Below are positions 23,141-34,649 of a DNA stretch of 64,000 nucleotides, piece by piece (within the stretch, counting starts at the first letter, position 1; each line of letters opens with the position of its first letter). The stretch comes from Gigaspora rosea (taxonomy: Eukaryota > Glomeromycota > Glomeromycetes > Diversisporales > Gigasporaceae). Made by a program: the position numbers and the translations under genes. Location: the NCBI GenBank assembly GCA_003550325.1, contig QKWP01000071.1:67455-131454 (forward strand), given 5' to 3'. The notes beneath the pieces are model-generated. The model saw nothing but the letters and a program-made list of their open reading frames with translations, ran no database searches and had not been told where the DNA came from.

Positions 23141-23950
23141 AGAAACTTTAACACTCCAACCCCAACTCTATTTATCCTTGCTGAATTTATTAAGCATTGG
23201 AACCAAGACCCCTTATCACAACAACATAGTTTGGGTATTACTTTGAATAATGTTATTATAACTAATGAGAAAGGAATTTTGCTCTCTTTACAATTCCCTA
23301 TAGAAAATGAAACCCAGACACAGAATGATCAAATTAATAATTCTTTGATTGAACCAAATCTTGAAGACTATTGAACCTACTCAAGAAGATTTAGAATTAA
23401 AACCAGGAAATAGTGCAAATGACCCTCTATTAAAGCTCATTGAAGAAAATACAGAAATTCCTCCTGAACCAGAAAATAGTAATCACTCAGAACCAGAATG
23501 AACTATATTGGATAAATTAATTGATGATTTAATAGGAACAAGAAATCGAACTTATATCCGAAGAGACCCTTTGATCAGAATCACTGACTCAAAAAAGTTA
23601 CAAGAAATACTCAATCGATTCAGAATAAAAAGCCGTGGAAAACAAAAAGAACCCCAAGTTAGAGTTCTCGAAACCTGTTATTATCTTGAACAATTAAAGA
23701 TAAATAAGAAACCAAGAAAGAAACCCAAAGGTTATGGAACACTTTAAAAGAAAGCTTAGGATCTCGACAAGCTTCACGAGTATGGAAATGTGCCAACTGA
23801 ATTTTCCAACTATTCCAAATTTGTGGACTGTTCATTCTTTACTCCACTTAACCATAACTCATACTAACTTGGAAAAGTTAAGTGAAGGTGAATTCTCTAC
23901 GCTCTTGGATGAAATTAGAATTGTAGTGCTCATTCTTAAAGGGGACAGAA
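23141..23950 (+). pseudogene. Ty3-A accessory ORF after integrase, with 3' splice acceptor
   Basis: Immediately after a pyrimidine-rich TTTTCTTTATAG (acceptor AG at 23141-23142) a long frame opens without an ATG: NFNTPTPTLFILAEFIKHWN, ...LGITLNNVIITNEKGILLSL, then IEPTQEDLELKPG, LDKLIDDLIGTRNRTYIRRD, LNRFRIKSRGKQKEP and YYLEQLKINKKPRKKPKGYG. After frameshifts it ends WTVHSLLHLTITHTNLEKLS and LLDEIRIVVLILKGDRN, next to the polypurine tract. There is no membrane segment or signal peptide, so it is not envelope-like; it is basic and of unknown family. The position and acceptor suggest expression from a spliced subgenomic RNA. A remnant in the same position exists in Ty3-B. Confidence 0.6.
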
Positions 23951-23951
23951 A
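23938..23951 (+). other. Ty3-A polypurine tract
   Basis: AAAGGGGACAGAAA immediately precedes the TG that opens the 3' LTR; this is the expected plus-strand primer site. Confidence 0.85.
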
Positions 23952-24480
23952 TGTTATAAAACGAGTTTTAGTATTAGTTTCTTGAATATATTTTCTAGTA
24001 TTATATTTTATTGGATTATTTTATTATCTTATTTGATTATATTATTTGATATTATATTATATTATTAACTATATATGGCTTAGTTAGAAGTACGAGTAAC
24101 ATGGTTAACCATTTCTACTATTTCTACCATTTTACCATTTCTACCATTTCTACCATTTCGTCTATAGTAACTAATAGCTGTAAAAAGATATATAAACCCT
24201 AAATTTCTCCCTTCCTACACATTAGACTCAGATTCCCCTTCTCCTCCTTCTAGTGCCTAAAAATAGTTATATCTCTTGCATATTATTATCTAAATAAATA
24301 AAATATATCTTTGCTCAATAAATATACTCTTGTCATTTAATAAATATATATACAGAAACGCTCTAGTGAAGTAATATTCTACTTCCATACCGCTTCATAT
24401 CTTCTCTGACCCTTACAAAATCCCTGTCGCTGTGTGCTATGTTGCAAGTACTATATTGAAGGCTATAGTCGCTTTTAACA
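23952..24480 (+). repeat. Ty3-A 3' LTR
   Basis: 529 bp, TGTTATAAAACGAG ... GCTTTTAACA, with TGTTA/TAACA ends. It matches the 5' LTR with scattered differences and extra TTTCTACCA steps (about 24112-24160). A TATATAAACCC box lies near 24190. Confidence 0.9.
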
Positions 24481-24615
24481 ATATCAAAAACGCATTTAAC
24501 TAATATTTTCAAAATGTTTTGATAATTTTCAAGGATTGTACTACAAGATCAAATTAGATCTTTGTTTTTTTTTTGTTTATAATTTAGATCATCTATCATT
24601 TTTATATTGTTTTTT

Positions 24616-24617
<2 letters not shown>

Positions 24618-24670
<53 letters not shown>
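24618..24670 (+). repeat. 53-base poly(T) tract
   Basis: An uninterrupted T run just beyond the Ty3-A 3' LTR, inside an even longer T-rich stretch (24560-24760). It could be a minus-strand retroposon tail or a homopolymer assembly artefact. Confidence 0.8.
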
Positions 24671-24675
<5 letters not shown>

Positions 24676-25004
24676 TGTTTCATTGTTTTTAGCTTTGTTT
24701 TGTTTTTTTTTTTTATTTTATATTTTTTTTATTTTTATTTTTTTTTATTTTATTTCTATACTTTACCACTAGCACTTTGCAAAAAATTCAACTTTTCAGC
24801 ATTTTGCACAGGCCAACTCAGCCTTTCAATACTTTGCAAGAGAACACCAATTCTAATATCTCAGGCACTTTGCAAGAAGTCACAAATATGAGCATATATA
24901 ATTAAATATGAGCTAATATAAGCAAATATAATAGTTTATTTTTTTTGTTTTTGTTTTTTTTGTTAGTTTTTTCAGTTTCATATTTTGCTTTTTGTTTGTT
25001 TTTT

Positions 25005-25390
25005 TACAGCACTTTTTAGGAAGTTGTGAATATGTGATTATAAGTGAATATAATAGTTAAACAAAGAAGAAGAGAAATAATAGCTACTACAGGGTAAGAA
25101 AAATAAGTGTATAAAGCTAGTATTATATAATGAAGTGTGAAAGTAGTTAAAATATTACTATTTTTTTATTTTCGTTTTTTTTGGTTTTATTTTTTTTATT
25201 ATTTTTTTATTTTAGGAAGTAGCAAATGAGCGAATATTAGCAAATATAAACGAATATATAGTTAAAACAAAGAAAAAAAATAATAGCTAATTGCAGAGTG
25301 AGAAAAATACATATATAAAGCTAGCATTATGCGACAAAGTGCGAACAAGTTCAAAATATTACTATATTTTCGTTTTTATTTTTTTATTAT
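25005..25390 (+). repeat. two-copy ~195 bp tandem repeat
   Basis: TTTAGGAAGT[T/A]G...AATATA, TTAAAACAAAGAA, AATAATAGCTA, TATAAAGCTAG and CAAAATATTACTAT-type blocks occur in the same order in 25015-25200 and 25213-25385. A partial third copy (GCACTTTGCAAGAAGTCACA) precedes them at 24865. No coding potential. Confidence 0.7.
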
Positions 25391-25735
25391 TTTTTTTGGG
25401 TTTAGTTTTTTTGGGTTTATTTTTTTTGTTATTTTTTTCATTTTTTCGTAAAAAATGTATAATAATATATAATAAAATGTATAATAATAATAATAAATAA
25501 AAAAATATAAAATTTTATATTAAATTGCGAAACCTTGTGAAAATATGTGAAAACATGCGAAAATCTGTAAAACATTTAAAAATAAGTATATAGTATAATA
25601 GTATTGTTATTATTTAATATCTATCAATTATTACTGATTATTATCGATTACTATCTTAATCGATAGTTCTTGTTAGGGGGGATTTAAATCGATTACTATC
25701 CAATTATTATAAAAATCAATAGTAATCCCATGCAA

Positions 25736-26124
25736 AGTTTGGTAATGTATTTCTTACTTTACTTTAATACATATATGTACCCAACATATCATACTGGCAT
25801 TCTTTGTATTAATTATTATTAAATAAAAAATAAACTATAAAACTATATCATAAAAACTGTGATTTCTATATTTAATCTATTTTTACTCTGAAATTTTTAT
25901 CACTTATCGATCCTATTAGATATAATCAATTTAGATCGATCATCCTTAAATTTTGAAATGCATAAACTATTTTTTGCACAAAATAGAAATACAATCAATA
26001 AATAAATAATCATTGAATTTAAATTACTATATGCCCTCTTTTATGTCTCAACTTTCTGGTTTATATATACAACTTTGAGCTAAAATTATTGTTTATAAAA
26101 AAAGTCTCTCCTATAGTTTTAACA
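25736..26124 (+). repeat. second half of the Ty3-B 5' LTR
   Basis: Matches the intact LTR at 44231-44848 from CTTTACTTTAATACATATAT to the terminal TTTTAACA. Shared landmarks include ATTTTTATCACTTATCGATC, AGATCGATCATCCTTAAAT and AAAGTCTCTCC. The upstream half is at 13174-13566. The junction at 25736 abuts ATCGATT-rich DNA. Confidence 0.85.
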
Positions 26125-26127
26125 TAT

Positions 26128-26150
26128 TTGGTGCTGATTGTGTAGACTTA
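26128..26150 (+). other. Ty3-B probable primer-binding site
   Basis: TTGGTGCTGATTGTGTAGAC starts four bases after the LTR end. This is the expected location for a tRNA primer site, and it begins (T)TGG. The tRNA is not identified. Confidence 0.45.
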
Positions 26151-26539
26151 GAATAACTCAGTCCTAAAATTAAACTCAGTTTTAAAATTTAAGAAATAAA
26201 CCAAGTTTTTTAGTAAAGTCTTAACAATCCTAAACTTGTAACAGACAACTAGTAATATGTAAAAAAAATATTTTAAACAGGACCCCAAAATATATATAGA
26301 TAGATTAAATTAATTGTAAAATTACTAAAAAAGAAAAGATCTGCAGAAAAACTTCAAAAATAAGCAAAAAATTACTATGAATAGAAAAAATCTGTACAAA
26401 AAACCTCAAAAATAAGCAAACTCATACCTAACCTATCTATGTATATTTCGGGTCCTTTTTAAATGATATCAATTCCAAAAAGGAGCTTCTGAAAAATATA
26501 AGAGAAATAAATAGTAACTAGACAAGAGATATTAATATC

Positions 26540-28760
26540 ACTCAGAATGAAGACCCTTTGGTAAACCCAAATTAGCAAAAATCTATAGCAAAATGATCCA
26601 ATCCCTCAAACCTTACAATTACTACAAGTAATAGCTAATGCTTTAGCAGAACTAAGAGAACTCCAAGCTGAAGTAGCTAAATAAAAGTAGTAAAAATTTC
26701 AGTTTTTAGTAGAGAAAATCAAGACCCTGTTGAGTAGTTGGAATTGATAACTTGGGCTTTCAAAACTAATAATATTATATGAGCAGAGGGCTAGCAATTG
26801 TAGGAGCATATTTATCAGGCCTTATAGTATTATAGTAAGAAAATATAAAGATAGGATTTAGTATTGGATCAATAAACATGCTATTTACTAGTGCTTTATA
26901 CATCAGTTTTATTGCAACTTTTGCATGCAAGCATTGATTAACTAATAAAATACAGAATTGTTAAATTGACATCAATGTGCAGAAAAAATGGTAAATTAAT
27001 ATGCAACAGATATATTAGTATTGTTCAACAGAGTAACAAGAATAAGAAATCAATACCTGGAAATAATAAAGGCTCAGATGCTCATACAAGGGCTTCATTT
27101 GGATCTTTTACTAACAGTTGGACCTTTTATATCCAATTTATTACAAAAAGCAATAAAAAGGATCAAAGAGAACTATGGACATCTCTCATATAGATCATAA
27201 CTGGATTTTGGCCAATTTTGACTTAATTTGCTAAAAATAACAAAACTATATTTGTTTAAATAACTTCTAATCTGGTAATCAGAATTGAAAGAACTTTTTT
27301 TGTTAAATGCGCATCACTGAGAGCTTTATTTTAAGGGTAGGGTGAACATAGATCATTTTTAATAGTGATCACGTTGTAATCATATGAAATCAGGTGATTG
27401 ACCAATCACAATAGTAAACAACATATTCAACCAATCCAAATTAATTATTTTTGTATAACTAAAGAAAATTTGAGCCCACTTAGGAAAACTTTATGACATA
27501 TAGAAGTATAATTTTTTCAAATACTATATTTATTAAAATTTTACTATTATAAAAAGAGTATTTTGTACTACATATACGTATTATACAATTTTTGGCTAAA
27601 TTAATAACAACTGTAAAAAGTTTTATTTGTAGCACATTTTGATTTTCTATATAAATCTCATTGTACCACTAAAATCATATGATAAATGATCTACGTTCAC
27701 CCTACTCTTAAAACAACTCTATTCAAATTGGACTACTAAATACCAAAATAATTGCCAAAAACTATACTTTTTCTTAAATTTTAGAGGTTTTTGCTAAAAT
27801 ATATAATATATGATCTTTGTACTAGATGTCCAAGATTCTGGCCAGAGTATGAAAGATCACTTTCACTCGTGAAATAGCTGTCTGTGGTTCTGTCACTATA
27901 TTAAGCACTATTTCCAGTTCTATACCAATAGTACCAAATATGTTACTAGTAATATGTCCCACAAATCAGCAGGCCATACCAGTGTCAAGTGGAAATAACT
28001 CATTAAAACAGATAATGACACTATTACAAATAGTAGTCTCAGTAGTCAAAAATAATAATAATAATAATAAATTATTGACAAATGGAAATCATCAAAAAAG
28101 AAACAAGCAGCCTAGTATACTTCTCATATTAACAAGTAGAGCATTATGCAAGAAAATATTCAAACCTAGACAGAGCCATAAAAACTATAACTACTATAAT
28201 TTAGGCCCTGTTAGTGCAACCAACAACTAATCTACTAACGAAATCCATGGGATCAGGTGATGATAGCACAAATACAAAAAGACTTGGAACATTTATACTA
28301 AAAGGTGTATCTCAAAAAGGTGTAAGTGCAACACTATCTACAAATTTCTCAGTCACTAAAATAGAAGAAGCATATTTGGCTAAGCATTGATATTGTAATA
28401 ATAGAGAACCCATAGGACCTAAAGAAAAAGAGGAGAAAAAAAGAAGTTGACCAAGGAGCAAGGGACAGTAAAGCAACAAATATGGGAAGTAAACAAGAAA
28501 AAGAAAAAGGCAAATTAGAAGATATGAAGAAGGTAGTAAAAAGGAATCAACCAAACCTGTAAAACTCCTAATTTAACAAAAATACTGCTGTACTTGATAA
28601 TAATAGACCTACAGAACAAGAAAGCTAATATTATATATGCATAGCTCTTTCAGGCTGCCAAAATATACAAAAGGAAGCATTAAAACTTTTGAGACCAGGA
28701 AAACCACCAGTGCAGGGCTAGCTGAATTTTGCTTGAACCATAATGAGAAGGCTTATACTA
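26540..28760 (+). pseudogene. Ty3-B gag relic
   Basis: Heavily decayed. Readable islands in shifting frames include PIPQTLQLLQVIANALAELR with ELQAEVAK (26606-26680), a NQDPVEWLEL-type segment, YATDILVLFNRVTR (26998-27040), DAHTRASFGS and QMLIQGLHLDLLLTVGPFI frames (27070-27130), and later a lysine-rich KEKEEKKRS tail (28420-28450). These fit capsid and nucleocapsid regions of a Ty3 gag, but no intact zinc knuckle is visible. A 373 bp MITE (27335-27707) interrupts it. Confidence 0.6.
27335..27707. mobile_element. 373 bp MITE flanked by TTAA (piggyBac-like)
   Basis: Begins GGGTAGGGTGAACATAGATC and ends ATCTACGTTCACCCTACTC, with TTAA at 27331-27334 and 27708-27711. TTAA targets are the hallmark of piggyBac-type transposition. 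The TIR could instead be read as extending into the TTAA, so the superfamily is tentative. Confidence 0.75.
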
Positions 28761-28769
28761 CATCTATGT

Positions 28770-29680
28770 ATTGTAAAACACAGGTAAATGGGTAACATAT
28801 TATCTTGATCTTGGATAGTGGATCTTTGAGGTATGTGGTTTTAGCTAAATTCCTAAAAGAGGCTGGTAGTGTTGTCATGGGACATGAATATGAACAGTAG
28901 ACAGTTTGGGATGGAATGTCTAGAACATGTCCACCTAGAATTTTTTCTGTCCTAGGCATTTAGCTAATCAACACATGATAATCAGACAATAAATTCTTTG
29001 TATTCTCTGGAAATTATCACATAACCCAAACCATGGGTCTGTATATTCTGCAATTTGATTGGTTTACCTAGCGGACCTGTTCCGGTCATAGTAGAGATAA
29101 AGTTAAAAATTAGACAGACATTGTCTATATACGATATCATGTCAGGACACTATTGTGGACATGTCCTGGACATTCTATCCTGAATTGTCCATGTCCCTGT
29201 AAAATTGATGGGACAATGTCTGTATACAATACTGAAGGCTAGTATATCGATTAACTGATTATCTACCATAATGATGGTTGGGATATAGGTGAACAAAAAT
29301 GCCTATTAGAAAAAATTGATGAGTTTTTTGTGACCATAGGAGAAAAACTATTACATCAAAGGCTATAGTAACCAAGGCTGGTAATTATACTGTAATTGTA
29401 GATAACGACTAGATGAAGAAGACTAGGGCATGATTGGATTTGGAATCATATAAGTTAATAATAAGGGATAGTAATAGAAAGATAAAAGTTCTGACTAAAT
29501 ATTGTAAACTGGCAAATATTGGAAATCAAATTTTATAAAAGAAATATAATGAAAAAATAGAAGGAGCTAGTAAAAAAAGTAAAGAGTAATGAAAGAAGTA
29601 CAGATAGTAAAAAAATTGAAATAGAAATTAGTAAAGAAGGGAATTATGAAGAAGAGAAGAGGTTAATAAACCAAATCTAT
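28770..29680 (+). pseudogene. Ty3-B aspartic protease relic
   Basis: IILILDSGSLRYVVLAKFLK keeps the catalytic DSG (28798-28860). After the inserted MITE the domain resumes as INxLSTIMMVGI, then DEFFVTIGEK, ITSKAIVTKAGNYTVIV and DNDWMKKTRARLD. A charged linker and a Cys-containing stretch (IYLYCKFFSLKIGNCETCRF) follow. Several stops and frameshifts make it inactive. Confidence 0.75.
28869..29235. mobile_element. 367 bp TIR MITE inside the Ty3-B protease
   Basis: Its arms share GGAT[G/A]GAATGTC[T/C]AG[A/G]ACATG in inverted orientation. Flanks are AGGCTGGTA (28860-28868) and AGGCTAGTA (29236-29244), a 9 bp duplication with one difference, as in Mutator-like elements. Removing it rejoins LKEAG with ISIN-LSTIMMVGI. 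Confidence 0.75.
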
Positions 29681-29941
29681 TTATACTGTAAATTTTTTTC
29701 ACTAAAGATAGGTAATTGTGAAACATGTAGATTCTGTATAAATAAGGTCTATTCTGAGTCAGTGTGCATTTTAAAAAAGGATCTAAAAAATCACAGCCCA
29801 AATTAAGTATAATTTAGACCCAATTTCAAATTACAGGTTTATTTTTGCGTTAGTAAATTTTTTATATCTTGAACTAATACTTCTTTTTCTTAGCTTCGCT
29901 AAAATACTGGCTAATAGAGAATAGAATCAGAATCTGCCACA

Positions 29942-30003
29942 GCAGGTGCCACAGCAGGTACTGCAGCAGGTGCTGCAGCTAGTGCCGCAGCTAGTGCAGC
30001 TGG
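29942..30003 (+). repeat. GCAGGTGC/GCAGCTAGTGC minisatellite
   Basis: Seven or so 9-12 bp steps (CACAGCAGGTGC, TGCAGCAGGTGC, CGCAGCTAGTGC) encode an Ala-rich run in one frame, just upstream of the Ty3-B RT. Confidence 0.75.
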
Positions 30004-30019
30004 TCATAATATATATCTG

Positions 30020-31989
30020 AGCAAAGAAGAAAAGGTATTAGTTGAAATGTATAATTTAGAAAAAATGATACAAGAGCAGCAAGATTGAATACAACAGATT
30101 CTACTCAAGTATGAAGATATTTTCTCAAATAAGTTAAATTAACTAGAGAGAACAATGATAGTGCAACACAAGATATATATGGAAGAAGGTTCTCTAATCA
30201 AACAGAGACTTTATCCTATGTTAAAACCTAAATACAAATTCATTAGTCAAGAGATAAAAATAATAGAAAAGCTGGCCTGATACATCTGTCAAATAGTCCG
30301 TGAGCATCACCTGTTGTGCTAGTTAAAAAAAAAATATAAAATGAAATTGTATATAGATTTTTGCAAACTAAACAAAAGGACAAAACAGGTCAGCTACTCT
30401 TTACCCAGAATTAACAAATTACTAGAGGCTCTTAAAGGTTTGGCTTAGTATACAACACTGGACCTTTCAAGTAGATATTGGCAGGTAGGTGTACACCCAC
30501 GTTATTGTAAAAAAATGGCATTCACCACTAAATTTGGTTATACGAGTTTGTAGTGAAGCCATTTGGGCTAACAAATAACCTGTCATATTTTAATAATTAA
30601 TGTACTGAGTTCTTTAAAAAAATATGGACTTTGTATTAGCCTATATAGATGATATAATATTTATTCTCCTGATTTTAATAAATATCTTGGAGCATGTGAA
30701 TGCTGTACTGGCTCAGCTGTGCCATGCCAATCTAAGGTTGAATTTGAATAAATTTTTTTTGAGCAAACTAAAATATTATTGTTTTTAAACCACAAAATTT
30801 AGGCAAGGTATCACAGAAACAGAATTCAAAGTTGCACTGTAAATAAGTTTTTGAAGCTGAAAAATTTATATTCACTTAGAGGGTTTTTGGATTTAGCATA
30901 ATTTTATAGAAGATTTAGATGGAATTTTTCTAAAGTAGCTGCTTCTTTTATAAGTTATTAAAAGCAAAAATGAAATTGAAAAGAAGAAGAACAACAAGAA
31001 GCATTCAAAGAACTAAAGAAACAGTTAATCTTATACCATTTTGACCTACCATATTTTTGTGTAATAATGCACATGTGCATTATTTCAAAATTGACACTTT
31101 TTTAAAAATTGCCTATTTGCTTCAAAATAATGCACATGTGCATCCTGAATATACATAAGGACGAAATTATTTCAGGTTCTAAAACCTGAAATTAAAATTT
31201 AAAGATAAAATTGTTTTTGATCTATTTTACTTGAAAGATGAAATTATTTGATACTTTTTTTGAATAGACAAAACTATAAGGAACATAACTATTTAAATTT
31301 TATTTGCTCTTCCTTATAAATAATTTTAATTTTCTCTAATGAAGACGAAATAGGCCTTTTTCAAAAATCAATTTCAGTGGTATCACTAATCCCGAAATAA
31401 CACACCACCTCATCTAAGAGTTTTATTATAAATATAATTATAGTCACGTGTCTATTAAATTTTGATAATATTTATCTGAAATATTGCACATGTGCATCTC
31501 AAAATAATGCACAGCTGCTCAAAATAACACATAGATGTGTGTTATTACACAAAAATATGGTACCTCAATAATATGATTAATTTCACAAAACAAATAGCTT
31601 AGTATATTATGGCTTTACAATAAACTTGAAAGACAATGTGGAGAACAAAGCCCAGGGTCTAGATAGGTTTTGCTAAAGTAAACAATAGTATAATTATAAA
31701 AACAAAAAACTTAAATAGCTAAATGTAGTAAAATAGAGATGACTATGATAACTATGCATTGAGAAGAGGTGTACAAAAATACTATTAATACAACAATTAA
31801 TCTAAGAAAATAAAGAAGAAATTTATTTAAAAGTTTTTAAAGAAAAAGTTTTTTGTATAACCTAAAAATCTGATAATCTAGCTCAAGTAACATTCAAAAA
31901 AAAATTAATTTTTTTTTAACAATAATTTTAAAATGAAAAGAGAAGACTATATAATGCTGCTCTAATATTTACTAAACTTAAAACTAAAG
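30020..31989 (+). pseudogene. Ty3-B reverse transcriptase / RNase H relic
   Basis: Readable motifs: KIYMEEGSLIKQRLYPM, KLYIDFCKLNKRTKQVSYSL then PRINKLLEALKGL, TTLDLSSRYWQVGVHPRYCK, KMAFTTKFGY, YIDDIIF-type active site (about 30636-30660), FLDLAxFYRRF and EAFKELKKQLILYHFDL. A 514 bp MITE (31048-31561) then splits the start of RNase H, and the frame becomes unreadable until the junction ...TKLKTKAT at 31989, where a 9.6 kb block begins. Many stops are present. The YxDD core and the domain order identify it as Ty3 RT. Confidence 0.8.
31048..31561. mobile_element. 514 bp MITE with ACCATATTTTTGTG ends
   Basis: Begins ACCATATTTTTGTGTAATAA and ends TTACACAAAAATATGGT, with a 4 bp target copy ACCT on each side (31044-31047, 31562-31565). 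The interior holds four AATAATGCACATGTGCAT or similar steps. Superfamily unassigned. Confidence 0.78.
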
Positions 31990-31992
31990 CTA

Positions 31993-32335
31993 CTAGTAAA
32001 ACTGATTAGTTTTACAAGATAAAACTAATAAAACTGGTAAAACTAGTAAAACTGATGAAATGGTGATTAAAGTAATATTGGTGAAATTGGTGATAAAGGT
32101 TGAGATCAGTCAAATTCTTTGTAATCAGTCATTGATCAAATATGTGCAAAATAAATTAATCTATGATTGATTATGTGCTTTGATTGATCAAAATTGCTTG
32201 ATTAGTCAAAATTGTTTAATCAATTATAATTGATCATGTATTTAGATTGGTTAATGTACTTAATTAGTTTAATTGTTAGATCGATCATAATTTATGACTG
32301 ATTATAAACCTATATCTAATTTATTAATTCATTAT
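31993..32335 (+). repeat. ACTAGTAAAACTGGT tract and TTGATCA-rich tract
   Basis: 31993-32100 is the same short-step microsatellite as at 11975. 32110-32335 has about ten TGATCA/TGATTGATCA steps. The mirror arrangement recurs at 40740-40985. Confidence 0.65.
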
Positions 32336-32495
32336 AATTGAAGTTATTACTATTAATATTAATAGGTGATTACTTTTATACCTTCAAATTTTTATTCATA
32401 CCCTACTGCGGATTTTTTAAACTTTGAGCAAAGATATCTTAGTAAGGCTATGTCATTAATTACCTGATTATTTTTTATCAGAGGCCTACCTCCTC

Positions 32496-33613
32496 AGGAT
32501 CCTGAAGAATACATATATAACTCAGATCCAGACTCAAAATTTTAATATAACTTTATACACTTAATTTTATTAAAAGCTTTATACAAAATTATCATATAAG
32601 TTCAAATTTACTATAAATTATACAATTTCAGATCTGAGTACCAGTATGATCATGTTAACCACCAAAGCCAAAAACATAATTACACAAAAAAAAGTGANNN
32701 NNNNNNNNNNNNNNNNNNNNNNNNNNNNNNNNNNNNNNNNNNNNNNNNNNNNNNNNNNNNNNNNNNNNNNNNNNNNNNNNNNNNNNNNNNNNNNNNNNNN
32801 NNNNNNNNNNNNNNNNNNNNNNNNNNNNNNNNNNNNNNNNNNNNNNNNNNNNNNNNNNNNNNNNNNNNNNNNNNNNNNNNNNNNNNNNNNNNNNNNNNNN
32901 NNNNNNNNNNNNNNNNNNNNNNNNNNNNNNNNNNNNNNNNNNNNNNNNNNNNNNNNNNNNNNNNNNNNNNNNNNNNNNNNNNNNNNNNNNNNNNNNNNNN
33001 NNNNNNNNNNNNNNNNNNNNNNNNNNNNNNNNNNNNNNNNNNNNNNNNNNNNNNNNNNNNNNNNNNNNNNNNACTTTAATCGATTTGCTTAGTAAAATTT
33101 AGACTTTACTATGTAGCGACTATAATCGATTGACCAAAAATCGCTTTATAAGTTACTCCCGATTTTTTTCTGCATATTTATTTATTGTTTATAACATATT
33201 TATTTATCGTCTACAGCATATTTATTTATTGTCTACAGCATATTTATTTATTTATTTTACTTATTAAAGTTTTGTATTCAAAAATAAGCTACCTCTTTAT
33301 TGTGCTTTAAATTACTTAAAATAGTAAATAAGCTACCCACGGTTTTTTTTGTTAATCGGCAAAAAAAGGTAGCTGCAACATACGGTATATATCGATTTAT
33401 ATCTACTTAAAAATTTTCCCGATGTATATATAGTATCGTTATACAAAAAAAGATCGTACTTGTTATAAAGATCGTCTTTGTTATACAAATAAACATCTAA
33501 CTTTTCAAAAAATTACCAGTTGGTTATACAAATTTAAACATATGACATATGGAAAAATTATATATAAGTTTATACAAAGCCAGATCTCAGTATTACATAT
33601 ACTCTTCGGGGTC
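32496..33613. mobile_element. MULE-like element with ~10 bp target duplication (gap inside)
   Basis: Left end AGGATCCTGAAGAATACATA and right end TATACTCTTCGGGGTC are inverted with mismatches (shared core GAAGA[A/G]TA[C/T]AT, then CTGAGATC). CTACCTCCTC occurs at 32486-32495 and 33614-33623, a 10 bp (or 9 bp) duplication typical of Mutator-like elements. An assembly gap (32698-33072) hides the centre, so coding content is unknown. Confidence 0.65.
32698..33072. other. assembly gap (N run)
   Basis: 375 N characters. Reading frames drawn through it are meaningless. Confidence 0.99.
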
Positions 33614-34446
33614 CTACCTCCTCCCTCTTTCTTAATATATATATAGTCAGGTTCTTATATATAATTTCAACTTTTTTTACCTCCCAATCTAAAAAATTAT
33701 CTGATTTTTGTTACTCTCCTAACTATCAAATCAAATCTAACAAACTTTTTTTTAAAAAAAATTCTATAGGTTTGTAGAATTCAAACAAAAAAAGTTGATC
33801 AAATTTGGCTCAGTGGTTGCTAAGATATCTTTGCTTAAAGTTTGAAAAAAATCAAACTGTCTATTAAAACAAACTATTTAAAATTTCTTTAAACTTTGAG
33901 CAAAGATATTTTAGCAACTACTAGGCCAAATTCAATGAACTTTTTTTTGTTTGAATTCTATGAATCTATAGAATTTAAATTTAAATTTTATTAAATTTGA
34001 CTTGATAGTTACTAGGTAATCTTCACTCAAAGTTTTAAAAAAATTCAAAACATATATCAAAACAAATGCTGTGCCAAATTTTTTCTAAACTTTGAGTAAA
34101 AATATCTTAGCAACTATCAAGCCAAATTCAATGAAGTGTTTTTATTTGAATTCTATGAATTTATAGAATTTTAATAAAAAAAGTTCATTGAATTTGGCTT
34201 GATTGTTGCTAAGATATTTTTACTCAAAGTTTAGAAAAAATTTTGGCGCAGTATTTGTTTTGATATATAGTTTAAATTTTTTAAAACTTTAAATGAAGAT
34301 ATCTTAGCAACTACTAAGCCAAATTTAATAAACTTTTTTTTGTTTGAATTCTATGATTTTAAGAATTTAAATAAAAAAAATTATTAAATTTGACTTGTTA
34401 GTTACTAGGTTATCTTTGCTCAAAGTTTTGAAAAAATTCAAATATA

Positions 34447-34649
34447 CAGTCAACTCTTTCTAATCTGAACTGCTGGGACTGCTTTTTTTTACTATGTAAA
34501 AATTTGAAAAGTGCAGTTTTCAAAAAGTTATATATGGCTTATCCGAACTTTATAATAAAATTTACAAATGTTCTAGGAGATTTTGTTAGGTTTAGAGAGA
34601 GTTTAATGGTGTTCAGTTTAGAGAGGTTTGGATTAGAGAGAGGCGACTG
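34447..34649. mobile_element. 203 bp pogo-like MITE
   Basis: Starts CAGTCAACTCTTTCTAATC and ends GATTAGAGAGAGGCGACTG; inverted CAGTC-CTCT-TCTAATC ends and a TA on the left flank match pogo/Tc1-group termini. It lies between palindrome units four and five, and removing it restores the unit spacer. Confidence 0.75.

Larger units (their letters stand above)
14612..24480 (+). mobile_element. Ty3-A: full-length decayed Ty3/gypsy retrotransposon
   Basis: A 9.9 kb element with LTRs at both ends, primer-binding region, gag, protease, a Cys-rich insert, reverse transcriptase, RNase H, integrase, an extra 3' reading frame and a polypurine tract, in the domain order of Ty3 elements (RT before integrase). 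The 3' LTR has canonical TGTTA...TAACA ends; the 5' LTR lacks its first ~30 bp, so no target duplication can be shown. Numerous stops (many TGA replacing CGA) and catalytic losses make it immobile. It sits inside the 12 kb block that splits the Ty3-B 5' LTR. Confidence 0.9.
32446..33719 (+). mobile_element. PIF/Harbinger-like MITE copy 2, split by a nested element
   Basis: GGCTATGTCATTAATTACCT... and ...ATTTTTGTTACTCTCC match the MITE at 13379, flanked by TAA (32443-32445 and 33720-33722). A 1.1 kb element (32496-33613) with a gap interrupts it. It is inserted within the palindrome array at CTTAG-TAA. Confidence 0.8.

Noticed and set aside
24536..24891. Frames of almost pure phenylalanine
   Set aside because: Created by the 53-base poly(T) tract.
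32646..33092. 148-residue frame through N characters
   Set aside because: It crosses an assembly gap; only a few real codons at each end.
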